Positions 6,636-15,503 of a stretch of 64,000 nt of DNA are shown here, piece after piece; the stretch's first letter is position 1, and each line of letters begins with the position of its first letter. The stretch is from Aminipila sp032051575 (lineage in GTDB: Bacteria > Bacillota > Clostridia > Peptostreptococcales > Anaerovoracaceae). The notes beneath the pieces were generated by a model. The model did no database searches. It was not told the origin of the DNA and saw nothing but the letters and a program-made list of their open reading frames with translations. The DNA is taken from the NCBI RefSeq assembly GCF_032051575.1, contig NZ_DAMBYD010000012.1, positions 1 through 64,000 of the forward strand, written 5' to 3'. Made by a program: the position numbers and the translations under genes.

Positions 6636-9600
6636 TTATACTCTTTCTACATCAATACCTGTCTTATGTCCATTTAAGTCATATTCGTCCAATCCTGATT
6701 TTTCAGTAATTTCTACAGCAAGAGTTTCCTTCATGATATATGCCTTGTGTGCTTCAACAGCAGTTTTAACAGCATCATCAGCAGCCACATAAATTCTGAT
6801 GTTATCCATCATTTCAAAATCATTCTGCTTTCTAAGCTGCTGAATTTTTGAAATCAGTTCTCTGGCAAGACCTTCATCTACAAGGTCTTGATTTATAGTA
6901 GTATCAAGAATTGTAAATATATTATTTTCCATAGCCACAGAGAAACCTTCCTTAGCATTAATCTTAATTTCTACTAAGTCCTTATTGATAGTAAAATCTT
7001 CACCACCAATATTAAGAGTAGCTTCACCATCAGCCTCTAGCTTACCAACAAGTTCCGCAGGGTCAGCCTGGGCAAGTGCCCCGCCAAACGCCTTAATCTT
7101 TGCACCTAGAACTGGGCCTGCGACCTTAAAGTTAGGCTTCAAGGTGTAATTCATAAACTGATCCAGCTTCGTTTCAAAGACAACTTTTTTAACATTTAAT
7201 TCTTCCATCATTAAAGGTGTAAGATCGCTAATAAGAGCTTCATATTTACCATCCACCAGAATTTCTGAAAGAGGCTGTCTAACCTTAATTCTCTCTTTTT
7301 CTCTGGTTCCTCTGCCAAGCCCCACCATAATTCTAACAAGATCCATTCTTTCTTCAACATTCTTATCAACTAAAGCTTCATTAGCCTTAGGGAAGAAGGA
7401 AATATGAACTGATTCATTTCCTGTAAGCTTAGTATACATTTCATCTGCAATAAATGGAGCAAATGGAGCAATAAGCTGTGAAATTCCCACAAGTACTTCA
7501 TAAGTTGTAGCATAAACGCTCTTTTTATCTTCTGTCATACCTTCGCCCCAGAATCTTCTTCTGGCACGTCTGATATACCAGTTTGACAGATCTTCAGTTA
7601 CAAATTCCTGAATCTTTCTTACCGTCTTCATATGGTCATATCGGTTCATTTCTTCAGTAACATCTAAAACAAGCTGATTGTACTTTGAAAGAACCCATCT
7701 GTCAAGTTCTGGTCTCTCTGCATAAGGTACATCGACCTTGGCAGGATCAATATTATCCTGATTGGAATAAAGTACGAAGAAATTATATACATTCTTAAGT
7801 GTTCCAAAGAACTTACTTACAATTTCAATTAATCCATCTTCGTCAAACTTAGTAGGTGACCATGCTGGGGATACATATAGTAAATACCATCTAGTAGCAT
7901 CTGCGCCATACTTGTCAAATAAAACAAATGGATCTACCGTATTGCCCTTGGATTTACTCATCTTCTTGCCTTCTTTGTCAAGTATAAGATCATTGACAAG
8001 AACGTTCTTATATGGTGCCTTACCTTTTATAAATGTTGAAATCGCAAGAAGTGAATAGAACCAGCCTCTAGTCTGGTCGATACCTTCACAAATAAAGTCT
8101 GCTGGGAACAGCTCTTCATCAAACTTTTCTTTGTTTTCAAATGGATAGTGTTGTTGTGCAAACGGCATCGATCCTGAGTCAAACCAGCAGTCCATAACCT
8201 CAGGGATTCTATTCATTGGCTTCCCACAGTGAGGGCACTTCACGTGAATATCGTCCACATAAGGTCTGTGTAATTCAACCTCTTCTGTAATTTCTTCAAC
8301 AGACTTTTCAACTAATTCTGCTCTGCTGCCTATGCATTCTAAATGACCACATTCACATCTCCAAATAGGAATTGGTGTACCCCAATATCTATTTCTGGAA
8401 ATAGCCCAGTCATTTACGTTTTCAAGCCAGTTGCCAAATCTCTTTTCACCTACAAAGTCAGGGAACCAATTTACAGTCTTATTATTTTCCACCAATTGAT
8501 CTTTAAGCTTAGTCATTTCAATGTACCAGCTTGGCTTTGCATAGTAAATAAGCGGAGTTCCACATCTCCAGCAGTGTGGATAGTTATGGTCCATCTTTTC
8601 CTTGGTAAAAATTTTATCTTCTGCCGCAAGCCATTTTATAATATCAACATCCAGACCTTCTTCCATAACAAAACGTCCAGCCCAAGGTGTCTCCGTATAT
8701 TTGCCCTGCTCATCTACCGGATTAATTACTGGTAAATCATATCTTCTGCCAGTCTGGTAGTCATCCTCACCAAATGCAGGTGCAGTATGAACAATACCAG
8801 TACCATCTTCAATGGTAACGTAATCTGCACAAGTTACAAAGAATGCCTTTTTATCAGGCTTTATGAACGGCATAAGCTGTTCATATTCAACAAATTCAAG
8901 CTCCTTACCCTTCATTTCCGCTATCACATCATACTTTCCAGCACCAAGTACCTTATCCGCAAGATTCTTAGACAGATAGAATACCCTTCCAGCTTCAGCA
9001 TCTAGATCGTCATGCATCTTTACCTTTACATAATCAATATCCGGACCTACCGTAAGCCCTACATTTGAAGCAAGTGTCCAAGGAGTAGTGGTCCATGCAA
9101 GGAAATATTCGTCAGCATCTTTTCTCTTGAATTTAGCTGTTATAGTCTGAGTCTTTACTTCTTTATATCCCTGGGCAACTTCGTGAGAAGCAAGTCCAGT
9201 TCCACAACGTGGGCAGTAAGGCAGAATTTTGTGGCCTTCATAAATCATGCCTGCCTTAAAGAATTCTTTTAAAATCCACCAGCCAGTTTCAATAAAGTTG
9301 TTATCCAGCGTAATGTAAGGATTGTCCAAATCAATCAGATAACCCATTCTTTCAGTCATCTGTCTCCACATACCTTCGTAAGTAAATACAGACTCTCTGC
9401 ATTTTTCATTAAATTCTTTGATACCATACTTTTCAATATCTTGCTTACCAGACATATTAAGCTGCTTTTCAACTTCAATTTCTACAGGAAGTCCATGGGT
9501 ATCCCATCCTGCCTTTCTATTCACAGCAAATCCCTGCATAGTCTTATAACGGCAAACAGAGTCTTTTAAAGTTCTCGCTATCACATGATGGATTCCAGGT

Positions 9601-9755
9601 CTCCCATTAGCCGTTGGAGGTCCCTCATAAAATATAAACGAAGGCATGCCTTCTCTGGTTGTTACACATTTTTCTAGTAATCTTTCTTCTTTCCAAGCCT
9701 TAGCCTGATTCATCTGCAATTCTGCAATTGGCTTTTCAGATAAATTTTGAAACAT
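6636..9755 (-). CDS. ileS: Isoleucyl-tRNA synthetase, long (IleRS2-like) form with GIHH active-site motif
   Basis: This enzyme charges tRNA-Ile in the cytoplasm. The 1,039-residue protein has the class I Rossmann core, the editing (CP1) domain with LAWTTTPWTL, and the KMSKS loop in KEGKKMSKSKGN. The C-terminal extension is of the long form. The HIGH signature expected after GPPTANG is replaced: residues 54-57 read GIHH within GRPGIHHV. A rearranged GXHH motif has been reported in some type 2 enzymes with very high mupirocin resistance. Expression is controlled by the T-box leader at 9776-10012. AAAGGAAAGG precedes the ATG. Confidence 0.97.
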   Translation of the reverse strand: MFQNLSEKPIAELQMNQAKAWKEERLLEKCVTTREGMPSFIFYEGPPTANGRPGIHHVIARTLKDSVCRYKTMQGFAVNRKAGWDTHGLPVEIEVEKQLNMSGKQDIEKYGIKEFNEKCRESVFTYEGMWRQMTERMGYLIDLDNPYITLDNNFIETGWWILKEFFKAGMIYEGHKILPYCPRCGTGLASHEVAQGYKEVKTQTITAKFKRKDADEYFLAWTTTPWTLASNVGLTVGPDIDYVKVKMHDDLDAEAGRVFYLSKNLADKVLGAGKYDVIAEMKGKELEFVEYEQLMPFIKPDKKAFFVTCADYVTIEDGTGIVHTAPAFGEDDYQTGRRYDLPVINPVDEQGKYTETPWAGRFVMEEGLDVDIIKWLAAEDKIFTKEKMDHNYPHCWRCGTPLIYYAKPSWYIEMTKLKDQLVENNKTVNWFPDFVGEKRFGNWLENVNDWAISRNRYWGTPIPIWRCECGHLECIGSRAELVEKSVEEITEEVELHRPYVDDIHVKCPHCGKPMNRIPEVMDCWFDSGSMPFAQQHYPFENKEKFDEELFPADFICEGIDQTRGWFYSLLAISTFIKGKAPYKNVLVNDLILDKEGKKMSKSKGNTVDPFVLFDKYGADATRWYLLYVSPAWSPTKFDEDGLIEIVSKFFGTLKNVYNFFVLYSNQDNIDPAKVDVPYAERPELDRWVLSKYNQLVLDVTEEMNRYDHMKTVRKIQEFVTEDLSNWYIRRARRRFWGEGMTEDKKSVYATTYEVLVGISQLIAPFAPFIADEMYTKLTGNESVHISFFPKANEALVDKNVEERMDLVRIMVGLGRGTREKERIKVRQPLSEILVDGKYEALISDLTPLMMEELNVKKVVFETKLDQFMNYTLKPNFKVAGPVLGAKIKAFGGALAQADPAELVGKLEADGEATLNIGGEDFTINKDLVEIKINAKEGFSVAMENNIFTILDTTINQDLVDEGLARELISKIQQLRKQNDFEMMDNIRIYVAADDAVKTAVEAHKAYIMKETLAVEITEKSGLDEYDLNGHKTGIDVERV

Positions 9756-9775
9756 TTTATTGCCTTTCCTTTCTA

Positions 9776-10012
9776 CAAAAAAATTAAAATCCCTAATTCA
9801 CAAAAGTGAATTAGGGACGATTATTCATAACCGCGGTACCACCCTACTTGCAAAATAACTAATTATATTAATCGTGCATTATTCTGCCTCTTATATTGTG
9901 ATAAAGCTCCGGAGTGATATTCAAACTCTGTTTCACCAACGTATTCTCAGCCTTTATACGCTTCTCTGTAAGGGTCATTACACAGGTCTACTGGTTTCCA
10001 TCATCGCTTTGG
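9776..10012 (-). promoter_or_regulatory. T-box leader of ileS, isoleucine specifier
   Basis: Read on the minus strand, Stem I opens with AAAGC near 10010 and closes with GCTTT near 9906, with GATGATGG and AGAGAAG elements in between. The specifier loop reads GAATATCAC, giving ATC (Ile) as the likely codon. The conserved antiterminator core GGGTGGTACCGCGG is at 9844-9831. The terminator stem CCCTAATTCAC/GTGAATTAGGG at 9816-9791 is followed by a T-rich tract. Uncharged tRNA-Ile should allow readthrough into ileS. Confidence 0.95.
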
Positions 10013-10028
10013 TATATTTAGTTAACAA

Positions 10029-10055
10029 AAGGATATGCATGCATTGCATATCCTT
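10029..10055 (-). repeat. 11-bp perfect hairpin at the predicted 5' end of the ileS leader
   Basis: The arms AAGGATATGCA (10029-10039) and TGCATATCCTT (10045-10055) are perfectly complementary around a 5-nt loop. The ileS promoter predicts a start near 10053, so the transcript would begin almost exactly with this stem, ahead of the T-box Stem I. Confidence 0.75.
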
Positions 10056-10059
10056 CTTC

Positions 10060-10088
10060 ATTGTATACATGAAAATTGTTTATGTCAA
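10060..10088 (-). promoter_or_regulatory. SigA-type promoter for ileS
   Basis: On the minus strand TTGACA (10088-10083) and TACAAT (10065-10060) are 17 bp apart, near the full consensus. It lies immediately downstream of the chemoreceptor gene fragment that bounds the Ter module. Confidence 0.85.
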
Positions 10089-10092
10089 GAAA

Positions 10093-10161
10093 TTATTGAT
10101 TAGATAAATTAAAATCTGTATTGTTCTTAAGTTTAAACTTATCTACTTCCTCTTGCAGCAT
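10093..10161 (-). pseudogene. Fragment of a chemoreceptor (MCP) 3' end
   Basis: The minus strand encodes MLQEEVDKFKLK, then ten further residues and TAA. The first 38 bp are identical to the 3' end of the intact chemoreceptor gene at 24083-24120. There is no upstream part of the gene here; the HAD gene stops at 10173, only 11 bp away. This is a detached C-terminal remnant with its own alternative tail, and it marks one edge of the Ter module. Confidence 0.8.
10124..10161 (-). repeat. 38-bp direct repeat, left copy (Ter module boundary)
   Basis: This copy is identical over 38 bp, and in the same orientation, to 24083-24120. Identity breaks sharply at the ATG (10161) on one side and after AAGAA on the other. 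Together the two copies bracket the whole Ter gene set and nothing else. Confidence 0.9.
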
Positions 10162-10172
10162 TCGATGTTTAT

Positions 10173-10919
10173 TTAGCATTCCTTGACATATTTCAGCATA
10201 TCTTCAGTAAATGTCAATTTGCTAAATTTCTTAATTCTCACATTATTAACTTCTTCTAATTCTTTAGGACATATGCCAATATCCGCTTTCTCAATCATAG
10301 GTATATCAAATTTACTATCACCCGCAGAAATAAAAGTGTAGTCACCGCTTATATAATTTCGAAGTCTTTGTATGGAAGAACCCTTATCCAAAATCTTAGG
10401 AAAAATATAAACTTTAACCCCATTTTTGTCAATATATACTTTTTCAGTGTTAAGAGATAATTTAAGCTGCTCAATAGTTTTATAAGAATCATTACTTTTG
10501 GTAAAGATAAATAAATCGTCTGCCTTCTTAACTTCAAAATATACATTTGGATCATTCTTTAAAAGTTGTATTCCTTTTTCAAGTTCTTCCTCTGCATCTT
10601 TTGCAATTTTTCTAGACTCCGCAAGCCACTCCTCATTTATTTTGCCCTCTTCTAACAAAATACCACCATTTGATACAAGTGCATACTTTATTGATATGTC
10701 TCTGCCAAAATCAATTCTAGAATATTGCGCTAATGATCTTGTAGTTATAGGCACAAACATTTTATCCGATGCTATATCTATAAGCAGGTTATGTGCACTA
10801 GTTGTCATATATGATAGTTCTTTTCCTCCCATACATTCTACAAGGACCTTATCCTTTCCAATATCATGTTTATATGAATATATCAGTGTATTATCCAAAT
10901 CCGAACAAAATATCTTCAT
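10173..10919 (-). CDS. HAD-superfamily hydrolase of the Ter module
   Basis: This 248-residue cytoplasmic phosphatase-like protein has the HAD motif I nucleophile region SDLDNT (Asp7, Asp9), a Thr-containing motif II (PITTRS), and motif IV in FISAGDSKFDIPMIEKAD. The inserted cap suggests the Cof/IIB type. HAD enzymes are recurrent members of Ter biosynthetic neighbourhoods, where a nucleoside-like metabolite has been proposed, so dephosphorylation of such a product is the contextual guess. It lies 33 bp after the P-type ATPase gene in the same operon and is its last gene. AAAGGAGAAAA precedes the ATG. The substrate is unknown. Confidence 0.85.
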   Translation of the reverse strand: MKIFCSDLDNTLIYSYKHDIGKDKVLVECMGGKELSYMTTSAHNLLIDIASDKMFVPITTRSLAQYSRIDFGRDISIKYALVSNGGILLEEGKINEEWLAESRKIAKDAEEELEKGIQLLKNDPNVYFEVKKADDLFIFTKSNDSYKTIEQLKLSLNTEKVYIDKNGVKVYIFPKILDKGSSIQRLRNYISGDYTFISAGDSKFDIPMIEKADIGICPKELEEVNNVRIKKFSKLTFTEDMLKYVKEC

Positions 10920-10952
10920 TTTTTCTCCTTTTATAAGCTATTACCAATGTTC

Positions 10953-13616
10953 TTATTTTATAAGTCGAAGCAGTTCTCGCTTTCTTACAACAAGTTTACG
11001 GATTAAATCTACTGGATACATAACTAAAGCCATTAAAATTACAATGCCCCATCCTCTTAAACCAAAACGTTCACAACTGAAAACTTCACCTACTACACCA
11101 CCAATTGATACAAGTGCTATCTGTACAATTATAATTAATCCCCATACTTTAATAAATGTAGGATTTTGCTTAATATATTCAAATACATTCGGACCTTCAC
11201 TTCTAACATTAAATGCATTTACCATAAATGCAAATACAAACATACAGAAATACCCTGTATAGAACTGAGCTTCATTGTCAAAAAAGGTTGCAAAAATAGG
11301 TACTTTAAACCATAGAATACTCATAGTTGTCAAGCATCCGCCCATTACTAAAATCTGTGCTGCCATTGGTTTGCTAATAATGCTTTCATCTCTTCTTCTA
11401 GGTCTTTCATGCATATAATTTGCTAATGCAGGTTCACCGGCAAACATAATTGAAGCCAAACTATCCATACATAAATTAATCCATAGTAAATGTGTTACCT
11501 TTAAAGGCGCTTCAATACCAATAAATGGGCATATTGCGGATACCAATACCGCTGCAACATTGATTACCAGCTGCATTTTACAGAATTTCAATATGTTAAT
11601 GTATAATGTTCTACCATACCAAACAGCATTTTTAATAGAATCAAAATTATCATCTAATATAACTAATTTTCCTGCTTCTTTAGCAACATCAGTTCCACTT
11701 CCCATTGCAAATCCTACGTCGGACCGCTTCAATGCAGGGCTATCATTAACACCATCACCAGTCATACCAACAACTAAATTTAATTCCTGACATATTCTTA
11801 CCATTCGGCTCTTATCAGTCGGTAAAGCTCTTGAAATAACTCTAATATCTTCAATTATTTCCTTAATTTCTTCATCCGTCATTGAATTCAGTTCTGCTGA
11901 AGCAATAACTAAGTCATTTTCACTTGTAAGAAGCCCCGCATCTTTTGCTATAGCAACAGCAGTTTCTTTTTTGTCTCCTGTAATCATTATAACTTGTATT
12001 CCCGCAGACTGAACTTCTCGTATAGCCTGTTTTGCCTCTGGTCGAACATCATCTCTTATACCAATAAATCCGACTAGCACAACATCACCATTAATTTCAT
12101 TTAGTGTTAAGGGACTTTTACTATAACCAAATGCTATAACTCTCATTGCCCTTTTTGCTAGCTGATTAATTTTTATATTTACCCCTTTTAAATCTAGTTC
12201 AACTTCATTTCCATTAGGATCTAAAAACTTTTTCGCCTTTTCTAAAATTTTTTCTGGGGCGCCTTTATAAAAAGTTTTTTCCTTTGAAGCTATATATACT
12301 TGACTAAATTTGTTTGCACTATTAAATTCTTGGAATTCTGTTACAACACAATCTTTTTCTGCCGACAAATTCTTATAGGTATCTTGTCCTAAGAATTTTA
12401 ATAATGCCTGGTCTGTCATATTTCCACCAACTACATTATTTTTATTATCAAACATTGCACTTGTATTTTTCCCAATGCACATCTCCAAATTTTGTTTTAT
12501 TATTCCTGCAGAAGTTCCACTGTGAATATCCAATGTCTGCCCTGTACCATCTAAAAATTCTACAACTTCTAACTTACCTTTTGTAATTGTTCCGGTTTTA
12601 TCACTAAATAATATATTTAAGGAACCCGCGGTCTCAATACCAATTGATTTCCTTACAAGTACATTAACCTTATATAGTTTACCTGTATTTTGCATTAAAA
12701 CTAATGCAATGACTAAAGGTAACCCTTCTGGAACAGCACATACAATAATGGTAATTGCTACAGCAACAGCATTCATAATACCTTTAAGAACAAAAATCCA
12801 TCCCATATCAAAATAGGCTCCAAATGATCCTGCCAATAATAGGTAATGAATAAAGTATGCAACAGCAATTACTAAACCACCTACATAACCAAATATTGAT
12901 ATTTGATTTGCAAGTTTATTTAATTTGACCTTTAGTGGAGAATCTGGTTCTTTGTCTTCCATATCTTTAGCCATCTTGCCCATCATAGTTGCCTCTCCAA
13001 CCTTCTGAACAATCATGTATCCTTCACCATCAAGTACAGTGGCACTCCTAAACAAACTATACTCATCTACAAACGTATCACCTGTAATTTTCTCCGGAAT
13101 CTTAAAGTTTTCATCTGCTGCTGTCTTTTTACATTCCTCAGCTTCTCCATTAAGTGTGCTGTTATCTACAAAAATCTTTCCATTTGCAAGAACTCCATCT
13201 GCAAGAATTTTGTCTCCTGATTGCAAAACAACAACATCTCCTACAACAAGTTCATCCACCTCAATTACTGTTACAACATCATTTCTTATTACTTTAGCTG
13301 TATCCTTTTTCTGCGAGGCTTTTAAATTTTTATACGCTGTATCATTTGCCGCACCTGTTTTAGCCGATACAAAGTTAACTAATAACACAGCAATCACTGT
13401 TCCTACTGGTTCATACCATTCACTCTGACCGAAGAAAAACATTACTAGCATTACAGCTGCAATTACACATAAAATACGAATCATTGGATCTTCAAAGCCC
13501 TGAATAAACTGTTGCCAAAAAGTTTCTAATTCAGCTTCTTTAATCTGATTGGAGCCATATTTTTTACGACTTTCTTCTACCTCATTATCTGTCAATCCTT
13601 TAATTTTGTTATTCAT
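10953..13616 (-). CDS. Calcium-type P-type ATPase of the Ter module
   Basis: This 887-residue membrane pump has the phosphorylation motif DKTGT with Asp at residue 339, PEGLPL in the fourth membrane segment (about residue 292), and hinge TGDGVND. It has an N-terminal cytoplasmic segment LTDNEVEESRKKYGSNQ and a C-terminal six-segment region. PEGL and the overall layout are those of P2-type Ca2+-ATPases. TerD domains bind calcium and P-type Ca2+ pumps recur beside ter genes, so a role in calcium homeostasis during the stress response is likely. A weak hairpin lies between it and the upstream terD gene, which may lower its expression. Ion specificity is inferred. Confidence 0.9.
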   Translation of the reverse strand: MNNKIKGLTDNEVEESRKKYGSNQIKEAELETFWQQFIQGFEDPMIRILCVIAAVMLVMFFFGQSEWYEPVGTVIAVLLVNFVSAKTGAANDTAYKNLKASQKKDTAKVIRNDVVTVIEVDELVVGDVVVLQSGDKILADGVLANGKIFVDNSTLNGEAEECKKTAADENFKIPEKITGDTFVDEYSLFRSATVLDGEGYMIVQKVGEATMMGKMAKDMEDKEPDSPLKVKLNKLANQISIFGYVGGLVIAVAYFIHYLLLAGSFGAYFDMGWIFVLKGIMNAVAVAITIIVCAVPEGLPLVIALVLMQNTGKLYKVNVLVRKSIGIETAGSLNILFSDKTGTITKGKLEVVEFLDGTGQTLDIHSGTSAGIIKQNLEMCIGKNTSAMFDNKNNVVGGNMTDQALLKFLGQDTYKNLSAEKDCVVTEFQEFNSANKFSQVYIASKEKTFYKGAPEKILEKAKKFLDPNGNEVELDLKGVNIKINQLAKRAMRVIAFGYSKSPLTLNEINGDVVLVGFIGIRDDVRPEAKQAIREVQSAGIQVIMITGDKKETAVAIAKDAGLLTSENDLVIASAELNSMTDEEIKEIIEDIRVISRALPTDKSRMVRICQELNLVVGMTGDGVNDSPALKRSDVGFAMGSGTDVAKEAGKLVILDDNFDSIKNAVWYGRTLYINILKFCKMQLVINVAAVLVSAICPFIGIEAPLKVTHLLWINLCMDSLASIMFAGEPALANYMHERPRRRDESIISKPMAAQILVMGGCLTTMSILWFKVPIFATFFDNEAQFYTGYFCMFVFAFMVNAFNVRSEGPNVFEYIKQNPTFIKVWGLIIIVQIALVSIGGVVGEVFSCERFGLRGWGIVILMALVMYPVDLIRKLVVRKRELLRLIK

Positions 13617-13647
13617 CTAGTATTTTCTCTTTCTACATGTATTTAAT

Positions 13648-13682
13648 AAAAAGGAAATAATATCGTAATACCATTTCCTTTT
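13648..13682 (-). terminator. Hairpin between terD and the P-type ATPase gene, possible attenuating terminator
   Basis: On the minus strand AAAAGGAAAT and ATTTCCTTTT are complementary around a 14-nt loop, and the second arm ends in a T-run. It is A/T-dominated, so partial termination inside the operon is more likely than a full stop. Confidence 0.5.
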
Positions 13683-13700
13683 CTATCAATTACTATTAAA

Positions 13701-14291
13701 TTAAATAAACTGCTTAGTTAATTCACCTAACCCAGGATCATTAGTTCCCTGACCTATAGCATTAAACTTCCATTCTCCATTGTGTCTGTAAATTTCTCCA
13801 AATATCATTGAAGTCATGCCATTGTAATCTTCTGTTAAATTATATCTGCACAATTCCTGGTTTACTTTCCCATCTACTATCCTACAGAAAGCATTCTGTA
13901 TCATGCCAAAATGCTGACGTCTCTGCACAGCTTGATAAATATTAACTACTATAACTAGTCTATCATACTGTTCTGGAACTCTAGACAAATCAACAATAAT
14001 CTGTTCATCATCTCCATCTCCAGCACCTGTTAGATTATCTCCCATATGCTGTACTGCCCCTGATCTATGTCCAAGGTTACCAAAGTATACAATATCTTCT
14101 TTTCCCAACAACTTTCCATTAGTCAACATAAGTACTGATGCGTCACAATCTATAGTTTGTGGCTTCGGAGCAAAAAAACCTGCTTTTGCGCGTGGTACTT
14201 CATCCCACCCTAATCCAACTATAACTCTATTCAGCCCTGCATTGTCTTTTGTAAGACTTACTTTCTGACCTTTTTGTAAACTTACTGCCAT
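13701..14291 (-). CDS. terD: TerD-family protein, divergent paralogue
   Basis: This 196-residue TerD-domain protein begins AVSLQKGQKVSLTKDNAGL and keeps GNLGHRSGAVQHMGDN, GAGDGDDEQIIVDL and the C-terminal GEIYRHNGEWKFNAIGQG. The acidic DFDLD calcium-binding segment of its two neighbours is altered: an Ala/Pro-rich stretch leads into IDCDASV. It may bind metal differently. It lies 14 bp downstream of the next terD copy. TerD proteins are calcium-binding, often membrane-associated stress proteins linked to resistance to tellurite, phage and other stresses. Confidence 0.9.
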   Translation of the reverse strand: MAVSLQKGQKVSLTKDNAGLNRVIVGLGWDEVPRAKAGFFAPKPQTIDCDASVLMLTNGKLLGKEDIVYFGNLGHRSGAVQHMGDNLTGAGDGDDEQIIVDLSRVPEQYDRLVIVVNIYQAVQRRQHFGMIQNAFCRIVDGKVNQELCRYNLTEDYNGMTSMIFGEIYRHNGEWKFNAIGQGTNDPGLGELTKQFI

Positions 14292-14305
14292 TTTAATATT
14301 CTCCT

Positions 14306-14887
14306 TTAATCAACTGAAATTCCATAACTATTGCATATTGCAGCTAATCCGCCTTGATAACCACTACCAATTGCATTAAACTTCCATTCTTCATTGTTCT
14401 TGTATAACTCTCCAAAAACAGCAGCTGTTTCTATAGAGAAGTCTTCACCTAAATCATAACGCAATATTTCTTCGTTTTTTGATTCATCAATAATTCTTAC
14501 GAATGCATTATTAACTTGTCCGAAGTTCTGCCTTCTGCCTTCTGCATCATAAATTGTTACTGTAAACACTATCTTTCTAATATTTGAAGGGATCTTTGAT
14601 AAATCAATTTTTATAATTTCATCATCATTATCACCTGCACCCGTACGATTGTCACCCATATGTTCTATACAGCCACTAGGATGCTTTAGATTACCAAAAA
14701 AAATGAAATCATCTTGTTTTGTTGTTTTTCCATTATCATCAAGTAAAAAAGCTTCTGAATCTAAGTCAAAATCTCCACCTGTATCAAACTGATTAATATC
14801 CCAGCCAATACCTACCAGTAAATTAGTAAGTCCCTGATTATCTTTCGTTATATTTACCTTCTGGCCTTTTTGTAAACAAACTCCCAT
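14306..14887 (-). CDS. terD: TerD-family calcium-binding stress protein
   Basis: This 193-residue protein has the full TerD pattern: GVCLQKGQKVNITKDNQGL at the N-terminus, the acidic loop FDLDSEAFLLDDNGK, then FFGNLKHPSGCIEHMGDN and GAGDNDDEIIKIDL. The C-terminal segment is GELYKNNEEWKFNAIGSG. The acidic residues in the two loops are the expected Ca2+ ligands. It is the second of three tandem paralogues and most like the upstream copy, which implies local duplication. AGGAGGG precedes the ATG. B. subtilis has a comparable cluster (yceC/D/E) next to yceG and yceH. Confidence 0.93.
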   Translation of the reverse strand: MGVCLQKGQKVNITKDNQGLTNLLVGIGWDINQFDTGGDFDLDSEAFLLDDNGKTTKQDDFIFFGNLKHPSGCIEHMGDNRTGAGDNDDEIIKIDLSKIPSNIRKIVFTVTIYDAEGRRQNFGQVNNAFVRIIDESKNEEILRYDLGEDFSIETAAVFGELYKNNEEWKFNAIGSGYQGGLAAICNSYGISVD

Positions 14888-14903
14888 TTTAAAACCCTCC
14901 TGA

Positions 14904-15485
14904 CTAGGCTACATTAACACCATAGTTTGTACATAACGCTGCTAATCCACCTTGGAAACCACTACCAATCGCATTGAATTTCCATTCTCCATTATGCTTA
15001 TATAATTCTCCAACTACTACTGCTGTCTCAATTGAAAAATCTTCACCTAAGTCATATCTAATAAGCTCTTCACTCTTAGTATCATCTATAATTCTAATAA
15101 ATGCATTTGAAACTTGTCCAAAGTTTTGTCTTCTAGTTTCTGCATCATAAATTGTTACAGTAAAAGCAATTTTTTCTACATTTGCAGGCACTTTTGATAA
15201 ATCAACCATTATTTGTTCATCATCGCCATCACCTTCACCCGTTAAATTATCTCCCATATGTTCTACAGCACCACTGGGATGCTTTAAATTGCCATAAAAT
15301 ATAAAATCTGCTTCTGTAGTCACTTTACCTTGTGCAGATAACATAAATGCCACTGCATCTAAGTCGAAGTCTGCGCCACCATCATATCTGTTAGTGTCCC
15401 AGCCTAAACCCACCATAAGCTTTATTAATCCTGGATTTCCTTTAGTAAGATCTACCTTCTGCCCTTTTGCTAAACTAATTGCCAT
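14904..15485 (-). CDS. terD: TerD-family calcium-binding stress protein
   Basis: This is the first of the three tandem TerD paralogues in transcription order; it is 193 residues long and starts AISLAKGQKVDLTKGNPGL. It keeps the acidic motif ADFDLDAVAFML around residues 38-49, GNLKHPSGAVEHMGDN, and GEGDGDDEQIMVDL. An excellent GAGGAGGAG site precedes the ATG, 18 bp after the TelA-like gene. It is the closest of the three to the TerD consensus and is probably the most highly translated. Confidence 0.93.
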   Translation of the reverse strand: MAISLAKGQKVDLTKGNPGLIKLMVGLGWDTNRYDGGADFDLDAVAFMLSAQGKVTTEADFIFYGNLKHPSGAVEHMGDNLTGEGDGDDEQIMVDLSKVPANVEKIAFTVTIYDAETRRQNFGQVSNAFIRIIDDTKSEELIRYDLGEDFSIETAVVVGELYKHNGEWKFNAIGSGFQGGLAALCTNYGVNVA

Positions 15486-15503
15486 TTTTTCTCCTCCTCA
15501 ATA

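Noticed and set aside
9874..10107. 77-codon plus-strand frame upstream of ileS
   Set aside because: It lies antisense to the T-box leader and ileS promoter, whose conserved elements explain the sequence.
10498..11262. 254-codon plus-strand frame over the HAD and P-ATPase genes
   Set aside because: It is antisense to two clear enzyme genes with full motifs and has no initiation signal.
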